NCBI RefSeq assembly: GCF_001909055.1
Contig: NZ_LVWI01000053.1
Span: 1-64,000, forward strand
DNA from: Paenibacillus helianthi
GTDB taxonomy: Bacteria > Bacillota > Bacilli > Paenibacillales > Paenibacillaceae
DNA: 64,000 bases
Reading direction: 5' to 3'
The translations under genes were made by a program, and so were the position numbers. A model generated the notes under the pieces. That model did not search any database. It saw nothing but the letters and a program-made list of their open reading frames with translations, and was not told the origin of the DNA. Shown here one piece after another: positions 24,930-33,496 of the stretch; within the stretch, counting starts at the first letter, position 1; every line of letters starts with the position of its first letter.

Positions 24930-25552
24930 TACGCGAACACCTCCTCTACCTTCAGAACTGCTTCTTTAGTGATGATCAGTTTGTCGTACGTCAGTACGTC
25001 AAGAACATTGATGCCGTCAGCCGCTACGAATTTCACCCCAGGGATGTTACGAGCGGAAAGTGCTACATTGTCATCATAGCTAGGAGCTACGATCAGAGCT
25101 TTGCTACCCACTTTAAGGTTGTTCAGAATCGCTGCGAATTCTTTCGTCTTCGGAGCATTCATAGTCAAGCTGTCCAATACGATGATGTCGTTCCCGAGTA
25201 CTTTCGAGGACAACGCGGATTTGATGGCCAACCGGCGAACCTTCTTAGGCAATTTCCAGGAATAGCTGCGTGGTGTTGGTCCGAAGACTACGCCGCCGCC
25301 TTTCCATTGTGGTGAACGAATGGAGCCTTGACGAGCACGACCTGTACCTTTTTGTTTCCAAGGCTTACGTCCGCCGCCACGCACTTCAGAACGTCCTTTT
25401 ACTTTGTGTGTACCACGACGAAGGGAAGCTCTTTGCATAAGTGCAGCTTCATGCAGCACATGTACGTTCGGTTCGATACCGAAAACTGAATCACTCAGTT
25501 CAACTTCGCCAACTTCGTTACCACTAATATTAAAAAGTGTTACTTTTGGCAT
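24929..25552 (-). CDS. rplD: 50S ribosomal protein L4
   Basis: A 207-residue L4. The tunnel-lining loop (GGGRKPWKQKGTGRARQGS) typical of the macrolide region is intact. In some bacteria L4 represses the S10 operon; a leader of about 130 nt exists upstream of rpsJ, but no L4 site can be recognised. Overlaps rplW by one nucleotide. Confidence 0.98.
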   Translation of the reverse strand: MPKVTLFNISGNEVGEVELSDSVFGIEPNVHVLHEAALMQRASLRRGTHKVKGRSEVRGGGRKPWKQKGTGRARQGSIRSPQWKGGGVVFGPTPRSYSWKLPKKVRRLAIKSALSSKVLGNDIIVLDSLTMNAPKTKEFAAILNNLKVGSKALIVAPSYDDNVALSARNIPGVKFVAADGINVLDVLTYDKLIITKEAVLKVEEVFA

Positions 25553-25577
25553 TTCATGTTCCTCCTTTCTTCAGAAA

Positions 25578-26201
25578 TTATTTCTTAACGGTTTGTTTAA
25601 CTTTCACGAAGCTGTTTTTAGGGCCCGGAATCGCGCCTTTAACCAGCAATACATTACGTTCTACGTCAACTCGGATGATCTCAAGCTTTTGAACCGTTAC
25701 AGTCGTGTGACCCATATGTCCTGGCAGGCGTTTACCCTTAGGAACACGGTTAGCTTGAATGGAACCCATGGAGCCTGGTCTTCTGTGGTAACGCGATCCG
25801 TGTGCCATTGGTCCGCGGCTTTGTCCCCAGCGCTTGATGTTACCCTGGAAACCTTTACCTTTCGAAGTACCTGTTACGTCAACAAATTCGCCTTCTGCGA
25901 AGATGTCAGCCTTAAGCTCTTGTCCAACCTCGAGTGACCCGAGGTCAACACCGCGAATTTCGCGAACGTAGCGCTTAGGTGTTGCATTTGCCTTTTTGGC
26001 GTGACCCTGTTCAGGCTTGTTAGAGCGACTTTCCTTCTTATCGGAAAAGCCCAACTGCACTGCTTCATATCCGTCGATATTCAGGTCTTTCTTTTGCAGT
26101 ACCACACAAGGTCCAGCTTCGATTACCGAAACGGCAATTACATTACCTTCTGGAGTAAACACTTGAGTCATACCGAGTTTTTTTCCTAAGATACCTTTCA
26201 A
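25578..26201 (-). CDS. rplC: 50S ribosomal protein L3
   Basis: A 207-residue L3, an early assembly protein reaching the peptidyl-transferase centre. Conserved MKGILGKKLGMTQVF start, GTSKGKGFQGNIKRW and HGSRYHRRPGSMG segments. The start is a TTG at 26201, 8 nt from GAGG; the in-frame GTG at 26210 is part of the AAAGAGGTG Shine-Dalgarno sequence. Second gene of the S10 cluster. Confidence 0.97.
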   Translation of the reverse strand: MKGILGKKLGMTQVFTPEGNVIAVSVIEAGPCVVLQKKDLNIDGYEAVQLGFSDKKESRSNKPEQGHAKKANATPKRYVREIRGVDLGSLEVGQELKADIFAEGEFVDVTGTSKGKGFQGNIKRWGQSRGPMAHGSRYHRRPGSMGSIQANRVPKGKRLPGHMGHTTVTVQKLEIIRVDVERNVLLVKGAIPGPKNSFVKVKQTVKK

Positions 26202-26243
26202 TGTTGACACCTCTTTTCTTTTCTTAATTACTCAATGATAGTA

Positions 26244-26552
26244 TTACAATTTGATTTCGATATCTACACCGGACGGTAGATCCAAGCGCATCAAGGCATC
26301 CACAGTTTGTGGTGTTGGGTTCACAATATCGATCAAACGTTTGTGAGTCCGTTGTTCAAACTGTTCACGGGAATCCTTGTACTTGTGTACCGCACGGAGA
26401 ATAGTAATAATTTGCTTCTCAGTTGGCAACGGAATCGGCCCGGATACACCAGCACCCGAACGTTTTGCTGTTTCAACGATTTTCTCTGCGGATTGATCAA
26501 GAATTCTGTGGTCGTATGCTTTCAAGCGGATACGAATTTTTTGCTTTGCCAT
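26244..26552 (-). CDS. rpsJ: 30S ribosomal protein S10 (NusE)
   Basis: A 102-residue S10 that is also the NusE antitermination factor. It starts MAKQKIRIRLKAYDHRILD and has the HKRLIDIVNPTPQTVDAL motif. The ATG at 26552 follows AGAAGGAGGG; the frame is open back to 26624 but upstream codons lie in the leader. First gene of the S10-spc-alpha transcript. Confidence 0.98.
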   Translation of the reverse strand: MAKQKIRIRLKAYDHRILDQSAEKIVETAKRSGAGVSGPIPLPTEKQIITILRAVHKYKDSREQFEQRTHKRLIDIVNPTPQTVDALMRLDLPSGVDIEIKL

Positions 26553-26689
26553 TTTAGTCCCTCCTTCTATCGCCCAATTTATTATCGGACATACTCCGTG
26601 AAAATTTTCTGACGTCGACCTCATGGCAAAGGGGCCGGGTGTGTCAGTAACCTCTCACATCATCGCAACGTCTCAGAACAACATTTATT

Positions 26690-26718
26690 ATTATATATAA
26701 TAGACGGCAAGATTGCAA
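26690..26718 (-). promoter_or_regulatory. S10 cluster promoter
   Basis: On the minus strand TTGCAA (26713-26718) and TATAAT (26690-26695) are separated by 17 nt, close to the sigma-A consensus. The transcript would start near 26683 and have a leader of about 130 nt before rpsJ. It probably drives the whole block down to rplQ. Confidence 0.85.
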
Positions 26719-26838
26719 GTGATAATCAAAAATAGTTCACGATTTTTTCATCCGCTGTTTCTTTCTATAATATAGGCATTTCGATATTCCAAATCTATAT
26801 TTCGGCCTTTTCAACGGTCACAATTTCCTGCATCTAAA

Positions 26839-27117
26839 CTACCTGGATTCTGCTTCATAAATCAGATTGCCGATATGTAAAGCTATGCCAGTGTGCATAT
26901 CCTTTCTTGTCATTCCCTGAGACTCTGGAACGTACAGAACAGTACTGTGGCACGTAATTTGTCCACTTCATCATTACACTCCACCAACTGCACTACAGCT
27001 GCATTAGTATCGATGCTCAGTGCAATGAGCTCAACGCTGAATTCAGTAATCTAGCTATTTGGGTACGGTCTGAATAACTTCTTGTGTTAATGATCTGGAA
27101 AAGACACTATTTCGGTT
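26839..27117 (-). pseudogene. decayed coding remnant, possibly PhoU-like
   Basis: The 611-nt gap between rpsJ and the FNR-type gene has no intact gene, but the minus strand shows protein-like stretches in alternating frames: RSLTQEVIQTVPK ending in a stop at about 27063, then ALSIDTNAAVVQLVECNDEV continuing with DKLRATVL and ending at 26910, then ALHIGNLIYEAESR ending at 26839. The spacing and the NDEVDKL helix recall PhoU-domain helical proteins (DDEVDEL pattern), so a gene destroyed by frameshifts and nonsense changes is inferred. The PhoU link is tentative. From about 26720 to 26838 nothing was recognised. Confidence 0.35.
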
Positions 27118-27163
27118 TTAATCTCTTATATATTGTTCATCAATAAAGAAATGCGACTCAGCT

Positions 27164-27874
27164 TTATTTATATCCCCCAATCCGTAAAAGTGAATCCATA
27201 TCAAGGATCTCCACTTTTCTGTTACGTAAAGTAATTATATTAACACTTATTAATTTGCGCAGTTTTCGGCTTAATGTTTCCGCAGATGTTCCAATCATAG
27301 CTGCGATTTCTTTTTTTGCAGAGGGTAATTCTATGACTTGCCTCTGAGCTGTGTTGACTTCCCCCGATTTGTTTCCAGATGCAAGTTTCACTAGAAGTCT
27401 CGCAAGTCTTTTCTCCACCTCAAACATATGCATGACTCCTGCCGTCTCTTCCGCCTGCTGCAGTTGCTCACTCATTGACATAAGAAAACTGAATGCCAGC
27501 GAAGCGTTCTGTTCTAAAAGGGGCAGAAAATCCTTCCGTCGCATCTGACATACACTCCCGCTCTCAACAATCTCCGCCGTGAAATTATTCTGCTTATGAT
27601 GCAGTAAGGCAAACTGCCCGAAATAATCTCCCGGGAAAAGATATCGCACTACATGCTGTTTTCCTTCTGCATTACATTGAGTTAATTTGATCAGGCCGCT
27701 TTTAACCACAAACAATGCATCTGATTCTTCGCCTTCTCTGAATACCTGTTGCCCTTTATTGTAGTAATTGGATTCGATTATGGACTGAATTACAGATAAT
27801 TCTCCATCTGAAAGAGCCTGAAATACTGGCACTCCCCGGACACAGGAAAGCGATTCACAAATATCACAGTTCAT
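27164..27874 (-). CDS. Crp/FNR-family regulator with N-terminal cysteine cluster
   Basis: A 236-residue regulator: cyclic-nucleotide-binding-like beta roll (about residues 18-120), dimerisation helix, and a helix-turn-helix (about 187-208). Cysteines at 3, 6 and 11 (CDICESLSC) plus Cys109 (SGSVCQM) parallel the four [4Fe-4S] ligands of E. coli FNR (20, 23, 29, 122), so oxygen sensing is likely. The recognition helix ETLSRKL keeps the E..SR residues by which FNR reads TTGAT half-sites. A perfect FNR box lies 90 nt upstream, between this gene and the divergent V4R gene. The combination suggests an FNR, but the ligand and effector are inferred; Cys67 is extra. B. subtilis Fnr has its cysteines at the C-terminus instead. 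Confidence 0.88.
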   Translation of the reverse strand: MNCDICESLSCVRGVPVFQALSDGELSVIQSIIESNYYNKGQQVFREGEESDALFVVKSGLIKLTQCNAEGKQHVVRYLFPGDYFGQFALLHHKQNNFTAEIVESGSVCQMRRKDFLPLLEQNASLAFSFLMSMSEQLQQAEETAGVMHMFEVEKRLARLLVKLASGNKSGEVNTAQRQVIELPSAKKEIAAMIGTSAETLSRKLRKLISVNIITLRNRKVEILDMDSLLRIGGYK

Positions 27875-27963
27875 TGTTTACACATCCTATTCCTTCACTT
27901 TTCTCTCAACATATCAAGAATGCTAAGGGAACCGAGTGACTACCCGCACAAATTCCAAAAAAC

Positions 27964-27977
27964 TTGATCCACATCAA
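27964..27977. promoter_or_regulatory. perfect FNR box upstream of the V4R-cupin genes
   Basis: TTGAT-CCAC-ATCAA is an exact match to the FNR consensus TTGAT-N4-ATCAA, extended by one base pair to CTTGAT/ATCAAG. The best -10 downstream is TATAGA (28011-28016), putting the box centre near -52; a -41.5 class II geometry would need a poor -10 around 28000-28006. A half-site TTGAT on the minus strand (27913-27917) faces the regulator gene and could serve autoregulation. Confidence 0.75.
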
Positions 27978-28045
27978 GGAATATTCTCTTCACATCCCTC
28001 AAAATAAAAGTATAGAGAGAGAACAATAAGAAGGAGATGAAATTA

Positions 28046-28504
28046 ATGAATCTGCGATACACCTTTGATGATATGAAAAAAGTGGATCGATCACAGCTGG
28101 GGGAGATGGTTCCTCTGGAGCTATTTCGAACGATTCGTCTTATTGGCTTAAATCAAGGCTTACCGCTTGGCGGTAAAGGAACCACACTAACTATAGGAAG
28201 GAAGATTGGTGAGAGCCTGCCTGTTACCTCTGTAGAGGAACTGATTATGCTATTCGAAGATCTCAAGATTGGACTCCCCCGAATAGTTCATTCAGATGAA
28301 CACAAAATAAACATTGCAGTCGAGGATTGCTTCTGCAAAGGTCTACCCACCCTTGCTGAGGAAAAAATGATTTGCGATTTGGAAGGAGCCATTCTGGAGG
28401 GAGCTCTAACTAAAATACTGGGAAGAAAAATTTCAGTAAAAGAGATCAAGTGTAATGCAACTGGCCATGAACATTGTGAATATGAGGTTAAACTGTCATC
28501 TTAA
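28046..28504 (+). CDS. V4R-domain protein, putative small-molecule or metal sensor
   Basis: A 152-residue protein that is essentially one V4R (4-vinyl reductase) domain, a fold found in BchJ and in the sensor halves of aromatic-responsive regulators such as MopR and PoxR. Cys110, Glu133, Cys136 and Cys144 have exactly the spacing (23, 3, 8) of the MopR zinc ligands as I recall them (C155, E178, C181, C189). Two more cysteines lie at 95 and 97 (DCFCKG). There is no attached output domain, so it may be a free sensor or an enzyme accessory. AAGGAG precedes the ATG at 28046 by 9 nt, which disfavours 28037. It is probably FNR-activated and cotranscribed with the cupin. Confidence 0.8.
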   Translation: MNLRYTFDDMKKVDRSQLGEMVPLELFRTIRLIGLNQGLPLGGKGTTLTIGRKIGESLPVTSVEELIMLFEDLKIGLPRIVHSDEHKINIAVEDCFCKGLPTLAEEKMICDLEGAILEGALTKILGRKISVKEIKCNATGHEHCEYEVKLSS

Positions 28505-28534
28505 CAAATCAAACAATTGAAAGCAGGGAATGAC

Positions 28535-28876
28535 ATGGAGAAAAAAACTGTAGCAGAAGCAATTCATTATCAGGAAGAGCGTTTTACAAAGAGAATTCTT
28601 TTTCAAAAAGGGGATAGCTTAGTCTTCGTGCTTAATTTCATGCCAGATCAGCAGTTACCTGTCCACAAGCATCCAGGATCCGAAGTATACATCTTAGCGT
28701 TAAAAGGAGAAGGGACCATTCAAGTGAATGATATTGATTATCCTTTCGCTGAAGGAGAAATTCTGCATATTGCCGGTGATGAATCATTTGCTTACAAAAA
28801 CAGCAGTGATCAGCCCGCAAGCCTGCATGTAGTATTAAGTAAAACTCCTAATTCAATGTACTCTAAGGAGATATAG
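28535..28876 (+). CDS. single-domain cupin protein
   Basis: A 113-residue cupin. Motif 1 is present: His44, His46 and Glu50 in PVHKHPGSEVYILALKGEG. In motif 2 (FAEGEILHIAGDESFAYKN) the position usually held by the fourth ligand His is Phe85, so metal binding is either three-residue or modified. AGGGA sits 7 nt upstream of the ATG at 28535; the TTG at 28517 is unsupported. It follows the V4R gene after 30 nt and ends at a terminator, making a two-gene unit. No substrate can be named. Confidence 0.85.
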   Translation: MEKKTVAEAIHYQEERFTKRILFQKGDSLVFVLNFMPDQQLPVHKHPGSEVYILALKGEGTIQVNDIDYPFAEGEILHIAGDESFAYKNSSDQPASLHVVLSKTPNSMYSKEI

Positions 28877-28887
28877 GAGATAGTTCC

Positions 28888-28925
28888 AACTCTACTTTCA
28901 ATCTATTTGGAGGTAGAGTTTTTTT
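28888..28925 (+). terminator. rho-independent terminator of the V4R-cupin unit
   Basis: AACTCTAC (28888-28895) pairs with GTAGAGTT (28913-28920) and is followed by seven T residues. It begins 12 nt after the cupin stop codon. Confidence 0.88.
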
Positions 28926-28930
28926 GCGTA

Positions 28931-28966
28931 AAAAAGCAGGGACTCTTCGTTAGAAGAATCCCTGCT
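28931..28966 (-). terminator. rho-independent terminator of tuf
   Basis: On the minus strand AGCAGGGATTCTTC pairs with GAAGAGTCCCTGCT over a 4-nt loop with one mismatch, followed by a T6 tract. It closes the rpsL-rpsG-fusA-tuf operon and stands back-to-back with the cupin terminator. Confidence 0.92.
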
Positions 28967-29003
28967 CTTGTAGTTCAGATCTATCCTTACGGATAGAGCC
29001 GAA

Positions 29004-30194
29004 TTATTTTTGGATGGAAGCTACGGAACCGGCACCAACTGTACGTCCGCCTTCACGAATGGAGAATTTAGTACCTTCTTCAATAGCGATTGGGGAGATC
29101 AGGGAAACAGTTACAGTGATGTTGTCACCAGGCATAACCATTTCAGTACCTTCTGGCAGGTTGATGATGCCAGTTACGTCAGTTGTACGGAAGTAGAATT
29201 GTGGACGGTAACCAGTAAAGAATGGTTTGTGACGTCCGCCTTCTTCTTTAGTCAGAACGTAGATCTGAGCAGTGAACTCAGTGTGTGGGTTAACGGAGTT
29301 CGGCTTAGCCAATACTTGGCCACGCTCGATCATGTTACGGTCTACACCACGCAGCAATGCGCCGATGTTGTCGCCCGCTTGAGCGGAATCGAGCAATTTA
29401 CGGAACATTTCAACGCCTGTAACAACGGATTTTTTCTTTTCTTCGTGAATACCAACGATTTCGATTTCTTCTCCGACTTTAACTGTTCCGCGTTCTACGC
29501 GACCAGTTGCCACAGTACCGCGGCCAGTGATGGAGAATACATCTTCGACAGGCATCAAGAAAGGCTTGTCAGTTTGACGTTCTGGAAGCGGGATGTACGT
29601 GTCGATCGTTTCGAACATTTCAACGATCTTCTGTGCATATTCGCCTTCAGGGTTCTGCAGAGCTTCACGAGCAGATCCACGGATGATTGGAGTATCATCG
29701 CCTGGGAAGTCGTATTCGCTCAGCAAGTCGCGAACTTCCATTTCAACCAGTTCAAGCAACTCTTCGTCTTCAACCATGTCGCATTTGTTCAGGAACACGA
29801 CGATGTAAGGAACACCTACTTGGCGGGACAGTAGGATGTGTTCACGAGTCTGTGGCATAGGGCCGTCAGCTGCGGATACAACCAGGATTGCTCCGTCCAT
29901 TTGCGCTGCGCCAGTGATCATGTTTTTAACATAGTCGGCGTGTCCAGGGCAGTCTACGTGAGCGTAGTGACGGTTAGGAGTTTCATATTCAACGTGAGCT
30001 GTGGAAATAGTGATACCACGTTCGCGTTCTTCAGGAGCTTTGTCGATTTGGTCGAATGCTACAGCAGCGCCACCGTATTTTTTGGACAATACAGTAGTGA
30101 TTGCAGCAGTCAGAGTCGTTTTACCATGGTCGACGTGACCAATGGTACCGATGTTAACGTGTGGTTTGTTACGTTCAAACTTTGCCTTTGCCAT
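29004..30194 (-). CDS. tuf: elongation factor Tu
   Basis: A 396-residue EF-Tu delivering aminoacyl-tRNA to the ribosome. GTPase motifs GHVDHGKTT (residues 19-27), DCPGHADYV, NKCDMV and the switch I segment are intact, followed by beta-barrel domains 2 and 3. AAGGAGG precedes the ATG. It lies 107 nt downstream of fusA. In B. subtilis tufA is followed by ybaC and then the S10 operon; here the redox islet takes that place. Confidence 0.99.
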   Translation of the reverse strand: MAKAKFERNKPHVNIGTIGHVDHGKTTLTAAITTVLSKKYGGAAVAFDQIDKAPEERERGITISTAHVEYETPNRHYAHVDCPGHADYVKNMITGAAQMDGAILVVSAADGPMPQTREHILLSRQVGVPYIVVFLNKCDMVEDEELLELVEMEVRDLLSEYDFPGDDTPIIRGSAREALQNPEGEYAQKIVEMFETIDTYIPLPERQTDKPFLMPVEDVFSITGRGTVATGRVERGTVKVGEEIEIVGIHEEKKKSVVTGVEMFRKLLDSAQAGDNIGALLRGVDRNMIERGQVLAKPNSVNPHTEFTAQIYVLTKEEGGRHKPFFTGYRPQFYFRTTDVTGIINLPEGTEMVMPGDNITVTVSLISPIAIEEGTKFSIREGGRTVGAGSVASIQK

Positions 30195-30301
30195 TTGAAC
30201 AGTTCCTCCTTAATGTGGGGTTCCTTATATTTGAGCCGCCCGCCTACATGTAATTCTAGATGACTGAGTATTGATATCCGGACGGCAAGTTAAAATGGAG
30301 A

Positions 30302-32380
30302 CTATTCTCCGCCTTTGTTCTTGGATACGATTTCTTCTGCAATGGATTTAGGAACTTCTTCATAGTGAGAAAGCTCCATTGAGAATACACCGCGTCCTTG
30401 AGTACCAGAACGGAGAGTTGTGGAGTATCCGAACATTTCGGAAAGAGGCACCTTTGCACGGATAATTTGCGCTCCACCACGGGAATCCATACCTTCGATT
30501 CTACCGCGACGGGAGTTCAGCATACCCATAACATCGCCCATGTATTCCTCAGGGACAGTTACTTCCACTTTCATGATTGGCTCGAGCAGTACAGGTTTGC
30601 ACTTTTCTTTAGCCGCTTTGAGTGCCATCGAGCCGGCAATTTTGAACGCCATTTCGTTGGAGTCAACATCATGATAAGAACCATCTACGATGGTTGCCTT
30701 AACGTCTACAAGCGGGAAGCCTGCAAGAACGCCGTTTTTCATTTGCTCTTCAATACCGGCAAGTGCAGGAGCGATGTATTCTCTAGGTACAGAACCACCG
30801 ACAACTTTACTTTCGAATTTGCTGCCTGTACCTGGCTCGAGGGGTTCAAACTCAACCCATACGTGACCGTACTGACCGCGACCGCCGGACTGGCGAACGA
30901 ATTTACCTTCAACGCGTGCTGGTGCTTTGAATGTTTCGCGGTAAGCAACCTGTGGTTTACCCACGTTGGTTTCTACCTTGAATTCGCGGCGCATACGGTC
31001 GATGATAATATCCAGGTGAAGCTCACCCATACCTGCCAGGATAGTTTGGCCAGTTTCTTCATCAGTGTGAGCACGAAGAGTTGGATCCTCTTCAGTCAAC
31101 TTTCCGAGAGCAACGCCCAATTTATCTTGGTCAGCTTTGGTTTTTGGTTCAACTGCGATTTCGATAACCGGATCAGGGAAGTTCATGGACTCCAGGATTA
31201 CCGGGTGTTTCTCGTCGCAAAGTGTATCGCCTGTACTTGTGTCCTTCAGACCAACTGCTGCCGCGATATCACCGGAATATACAATGGAGATTTCTTGGCG
31301 GCTGTTCGCATGCATTTGCAGGATACGGCCGATACGCTCACGTTTATTCTTAGTAGCATTAACTACATAAGAACCGGATTCCAGTACACCGGAGTATACG
31401 CGGAAGAACGTAAGTTTACCTACATAAGGGTCTGTCATGATTTTAAATGCCAGTGCTGCGAATGGTTCTTCGTCCGAAGAGTGACGAACCGCTTCTGTAC
31501 CGTCATCCAGATGACCTTGAATAGCAGGTACATCCAGTGGGGATGGCAAGTAATCAACAACAGCGTCCATCATGAGCTGAACACCTTTGTTACGGTAGGA
31601 GGATCCGACAATTACAGGGAAGATCTTAACGTCACATACGCCTTTGCGCAGTGCAGCTTTGATTTCGTCAACTGTGATTTCTTCGCCTTCCAGGTACTTC
31701 ATAGTCAGATCTTCGTCAAGTTCTGCTACCTTCTCGATTAACTCAAGACGCAGAGTCTCAACTTGTTCCAAATAATCAGCAGGAATTTCTGTGATTTCGA
31801 TATTTTGACCAAGGTCATCTTTGAAGATATGAGCTTTTTGCTCAACCAGGTCAATAATACCAACGAAGTCGTTTTCGGCACCAATTGGCAGTTGAATTGC
31901 AACTGCGTTGGCTTGCAAGCGATCACGCATGCTTTCTACGACGTTAAGGAAGTCCGCGCCAATGATATCCATTTTGTTAACATATGCGATACGGGGAACA
32001 CCATAACGGTCAGCCTGTCTCCATACAGTTTCAGACTGAGGTTCAACGCCCTCTTTCGCACTGAAAACGCCTACTGCCCCATCCAATACACGAAGGGAAC
32101 GTTCAACTTCAACAGTGAAGTCAACGTGTCCCGGAGTATCAATGATATTGATGCGGTGACCTTTCCATGCAGCAGTTGTAGCGGCGGAAGTAATAGTGAT
32201 TCCGCGCTCCTGTTCCTGTTCCATCCAGTCCATTGTTGCAGCACCTTCGTGAACTTCACCGATTTTGTGCGTACGGCCTGTATAGAATAGAATCCGCTCA
32301 GTGGTAGTAGTCTTACCAGCATCAATATGTGCCATGATCCCGATATTACGTGTATTTTTCAAGGAGAACTCTCTTGCCAT
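30302..32380 (-). CDS. fusA: elongation factor G
   Basis: A 692-residue translocase GTPase. The G domain motifs AHIDAGKTT (residues 17-25), DTPGHVDF and NKMD are present, followed by the G', II, III, IV and V domains; domain IV tip residues in FGYSTTLRSGTQGRGVF are typical. It promotes translocation and, with RRF, ribosome recycling. 48 nt after rpsG. Confidence 0.99.
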   Translation of the reverse strand: MAREFSLKNTRNIGIMAHIDAGKTTTTERILFYTGRTHKIGEVHEGAATMDWMEQEQERGITITSAATTAAWKGHRINIIDTPGHVDFTVEVERSLRVLDGAVGVFSAKEGVEPQSETVWRQADRYGVPRIAYVNKMDIIGADFLNVVESMRDRLQANAVAIQLPIGAENDFVGIIDLVEQKAHIFKDDLGQNIEITEIPADYLEQVETLRLELIEKVAELDEDLTMKYLEGEEITVDEIKAALRKGVCDVKIFPVIVGSSYRNKGVQLMMDAVVDYLPSPLDVPAIQGHLDDGTEAVRHSSDEEPFAALAFKIMTDPYVGKLTFFRVYSGVLESGSYVVNATKNKRERIGRILQMHANSRQEISIVYSGDIAAAVGLKDTSTGDTLCDEKHPVILESMNFPDPVIEIAVEPKTKADQDKLGVALGKLTEEDPTLRAHTDEETGQTILAGMGELHLDIIIDRMRREFKVETNVGKPQVAYRETFKAPARVEGKFVRQSGGRGQYGHVWVEFEPLEPGTGSKFESKVVGGSVPREYIAPALAGIEEQMKNGVLAGFPLVDVKATIVDGSYHDVDSNEMAFKIAGSMALKAAKEKCKPVLLEPIMKVEVTVPEEYMGDVMGMLNSRRGRIEGMDSRGGAQIIRAKVPLSEMFGYSTTLRSGTQGRGVFSMELSHYEEVPKSIAEEIVSKNKGGE

Positions 32381-32428
32381 GAAATGGGTCTCCCTTCAAA
32401 ATATAAGTTATTTGAACGGCTTTAGATC

Positions 32429-32899
32429 CTACCAGCGGTAGTGAGCAAACGCTTTGTTCGCTTCAGCCATTTTGTGCGTATCTTCGCGTTTCTTAACAGA
32501 AGCGCCTGTGTTGTTGGAAGCATCGATAATCTCAGCCGCCAAACGCTCTTCCATAGTCTTCTCACCGCGGTTGCGTGAGTAGTTCACGAGCCAACGTAAT
32601 CCCAGAGCAGTACGTCTCTCAGGTTTAACCTCGATAGGCACTTGGTAGTTAGCACCGCCGACACGACGAGCTTTTACTTCCAATACCGGCATGATATTCT
32701 TGATGGCTGCTTCGAAAACTTCCATCGGTTCTTTGCCCGTACGTTCTTGGATCAATTTAAACGAATTGTACAGAATGCTTTGAGCGACACCTCTTTTACC
32801 ACCCAGCATAATACGGTTGATCAAACGAGTAACCAACTTGCTATTATACAATGGATCTGGCAATACATCTCTCTTAGTAACTGGACCTTTGCGTGGCAT
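32429..32899 (-). CDS. rpsG: 30S ribosomal protein S7
   Basis: A 156-residue S7, organiser of the 16S 3' major domain and near the E site. The MPRKGPVTKRDVLPDPLYN start and the GGANYQVPIEVKPERRTALG motif are intact. In the str operon between rpsL and fusA. Confidence 0.99.
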   Translation of the reverse strand: MPRKGPVTKRDVLPDPLYNSKLVTRLINRIMLGGKRGVAQSILYNSFKLIQERTGKEPMEVFEAAIKNIMPVLEVKARRVGGANYQVPIEVKPERRTALGLRWLVNYSRNRGEKTMEERLAAEIIDASNNTGASVKKREDTHKMAEANKAFAHYRW

Positions 32900-32944
32900 G
32901 GATATCCCCCTTTCTTAAATGTTTATTATTCAGGTATTGCAATC

Positions 32945-33364
32945 TTATTTCTTAGCCTTAGGACGTTTCGCACCATATTTGGAACGAGCTTGCATCCGGT
33001 TAGCTACGCCTGCAGTATCTAGAGCGCCACGTACGATGTGGTAACGAACTCCTGCAAGGTCCTTAACTTTACCTCCGCGCAGCAATACTACACTGTGCTC
33101 TTGAAGGTTATGTCCGATCCCCGGAATGTAAGCAGTCACCTCAAGACGGTTCGTCAAACGAACACGGGCATACTTACGAAGTGCGGAGTTTGGTTTACGT
33201 GGTGTCATTGTGCCTACACGAGTGCATACACCGCGTTTTTGCGGAGCGCTCAAGTTTGTAGCCTCACGCTTCAGGGCGTTAAACCCTTTTTGCAGAGCGG
33301 GAGATTTGGACTTTTCGATTTTGGCTTGACGGCCTTTACGAACCAGTTGATTAATAGTTGGCAT
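32945..33364 (-). CDS. rpsL: 30S ribosomal protein S12
   Basis: A 139-residue S12 controlling decoding accuracy. The streptomycin loops are readable: MTPRKPNSALRK keeps the lysine equivalent to E. coli Lys42, and GGKVKDLAGVRYH keeps the equivalent of Lys87, so the protein looks streptomycin-sensitive. The residue equivalent to Pro90 is Ala, which differs from most bacteria. AGGAAGGGGG precedes the ATG. Confidence 0.98.
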   Translation of the reverse strand: MPTINQLVRKGRQAKIEKSKSPALQKGFNALKREATNLSAPQKRGVCTRVGTMTPRKPNSALRKYARVRLTNRLEVTAYIPGIGHNLQEHSVVLLRGGKVKDLAGVRYHIVRGALDTAGVANRMQARSKYGAKRPKAKK

Positions 33365-33496
33365 GTTGTGCCACCCCCTTCCTGAAATGATAATCCATTT
33401 ACGAACATTAAGTCCACAGACCCAGGCGGTTCATAAAAAGACAAATGAAAAGTCTTTGCTGCCGGAGTGTACCCCGGTACAAAAACAATTTCCTTG

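Noticed and set aside
30398..31741. 447-codon plus-strand frame
   Set aside because: Antisense to fusA; Cys/His/Phe-rich composition typical of antisense frames of highly biased genes.
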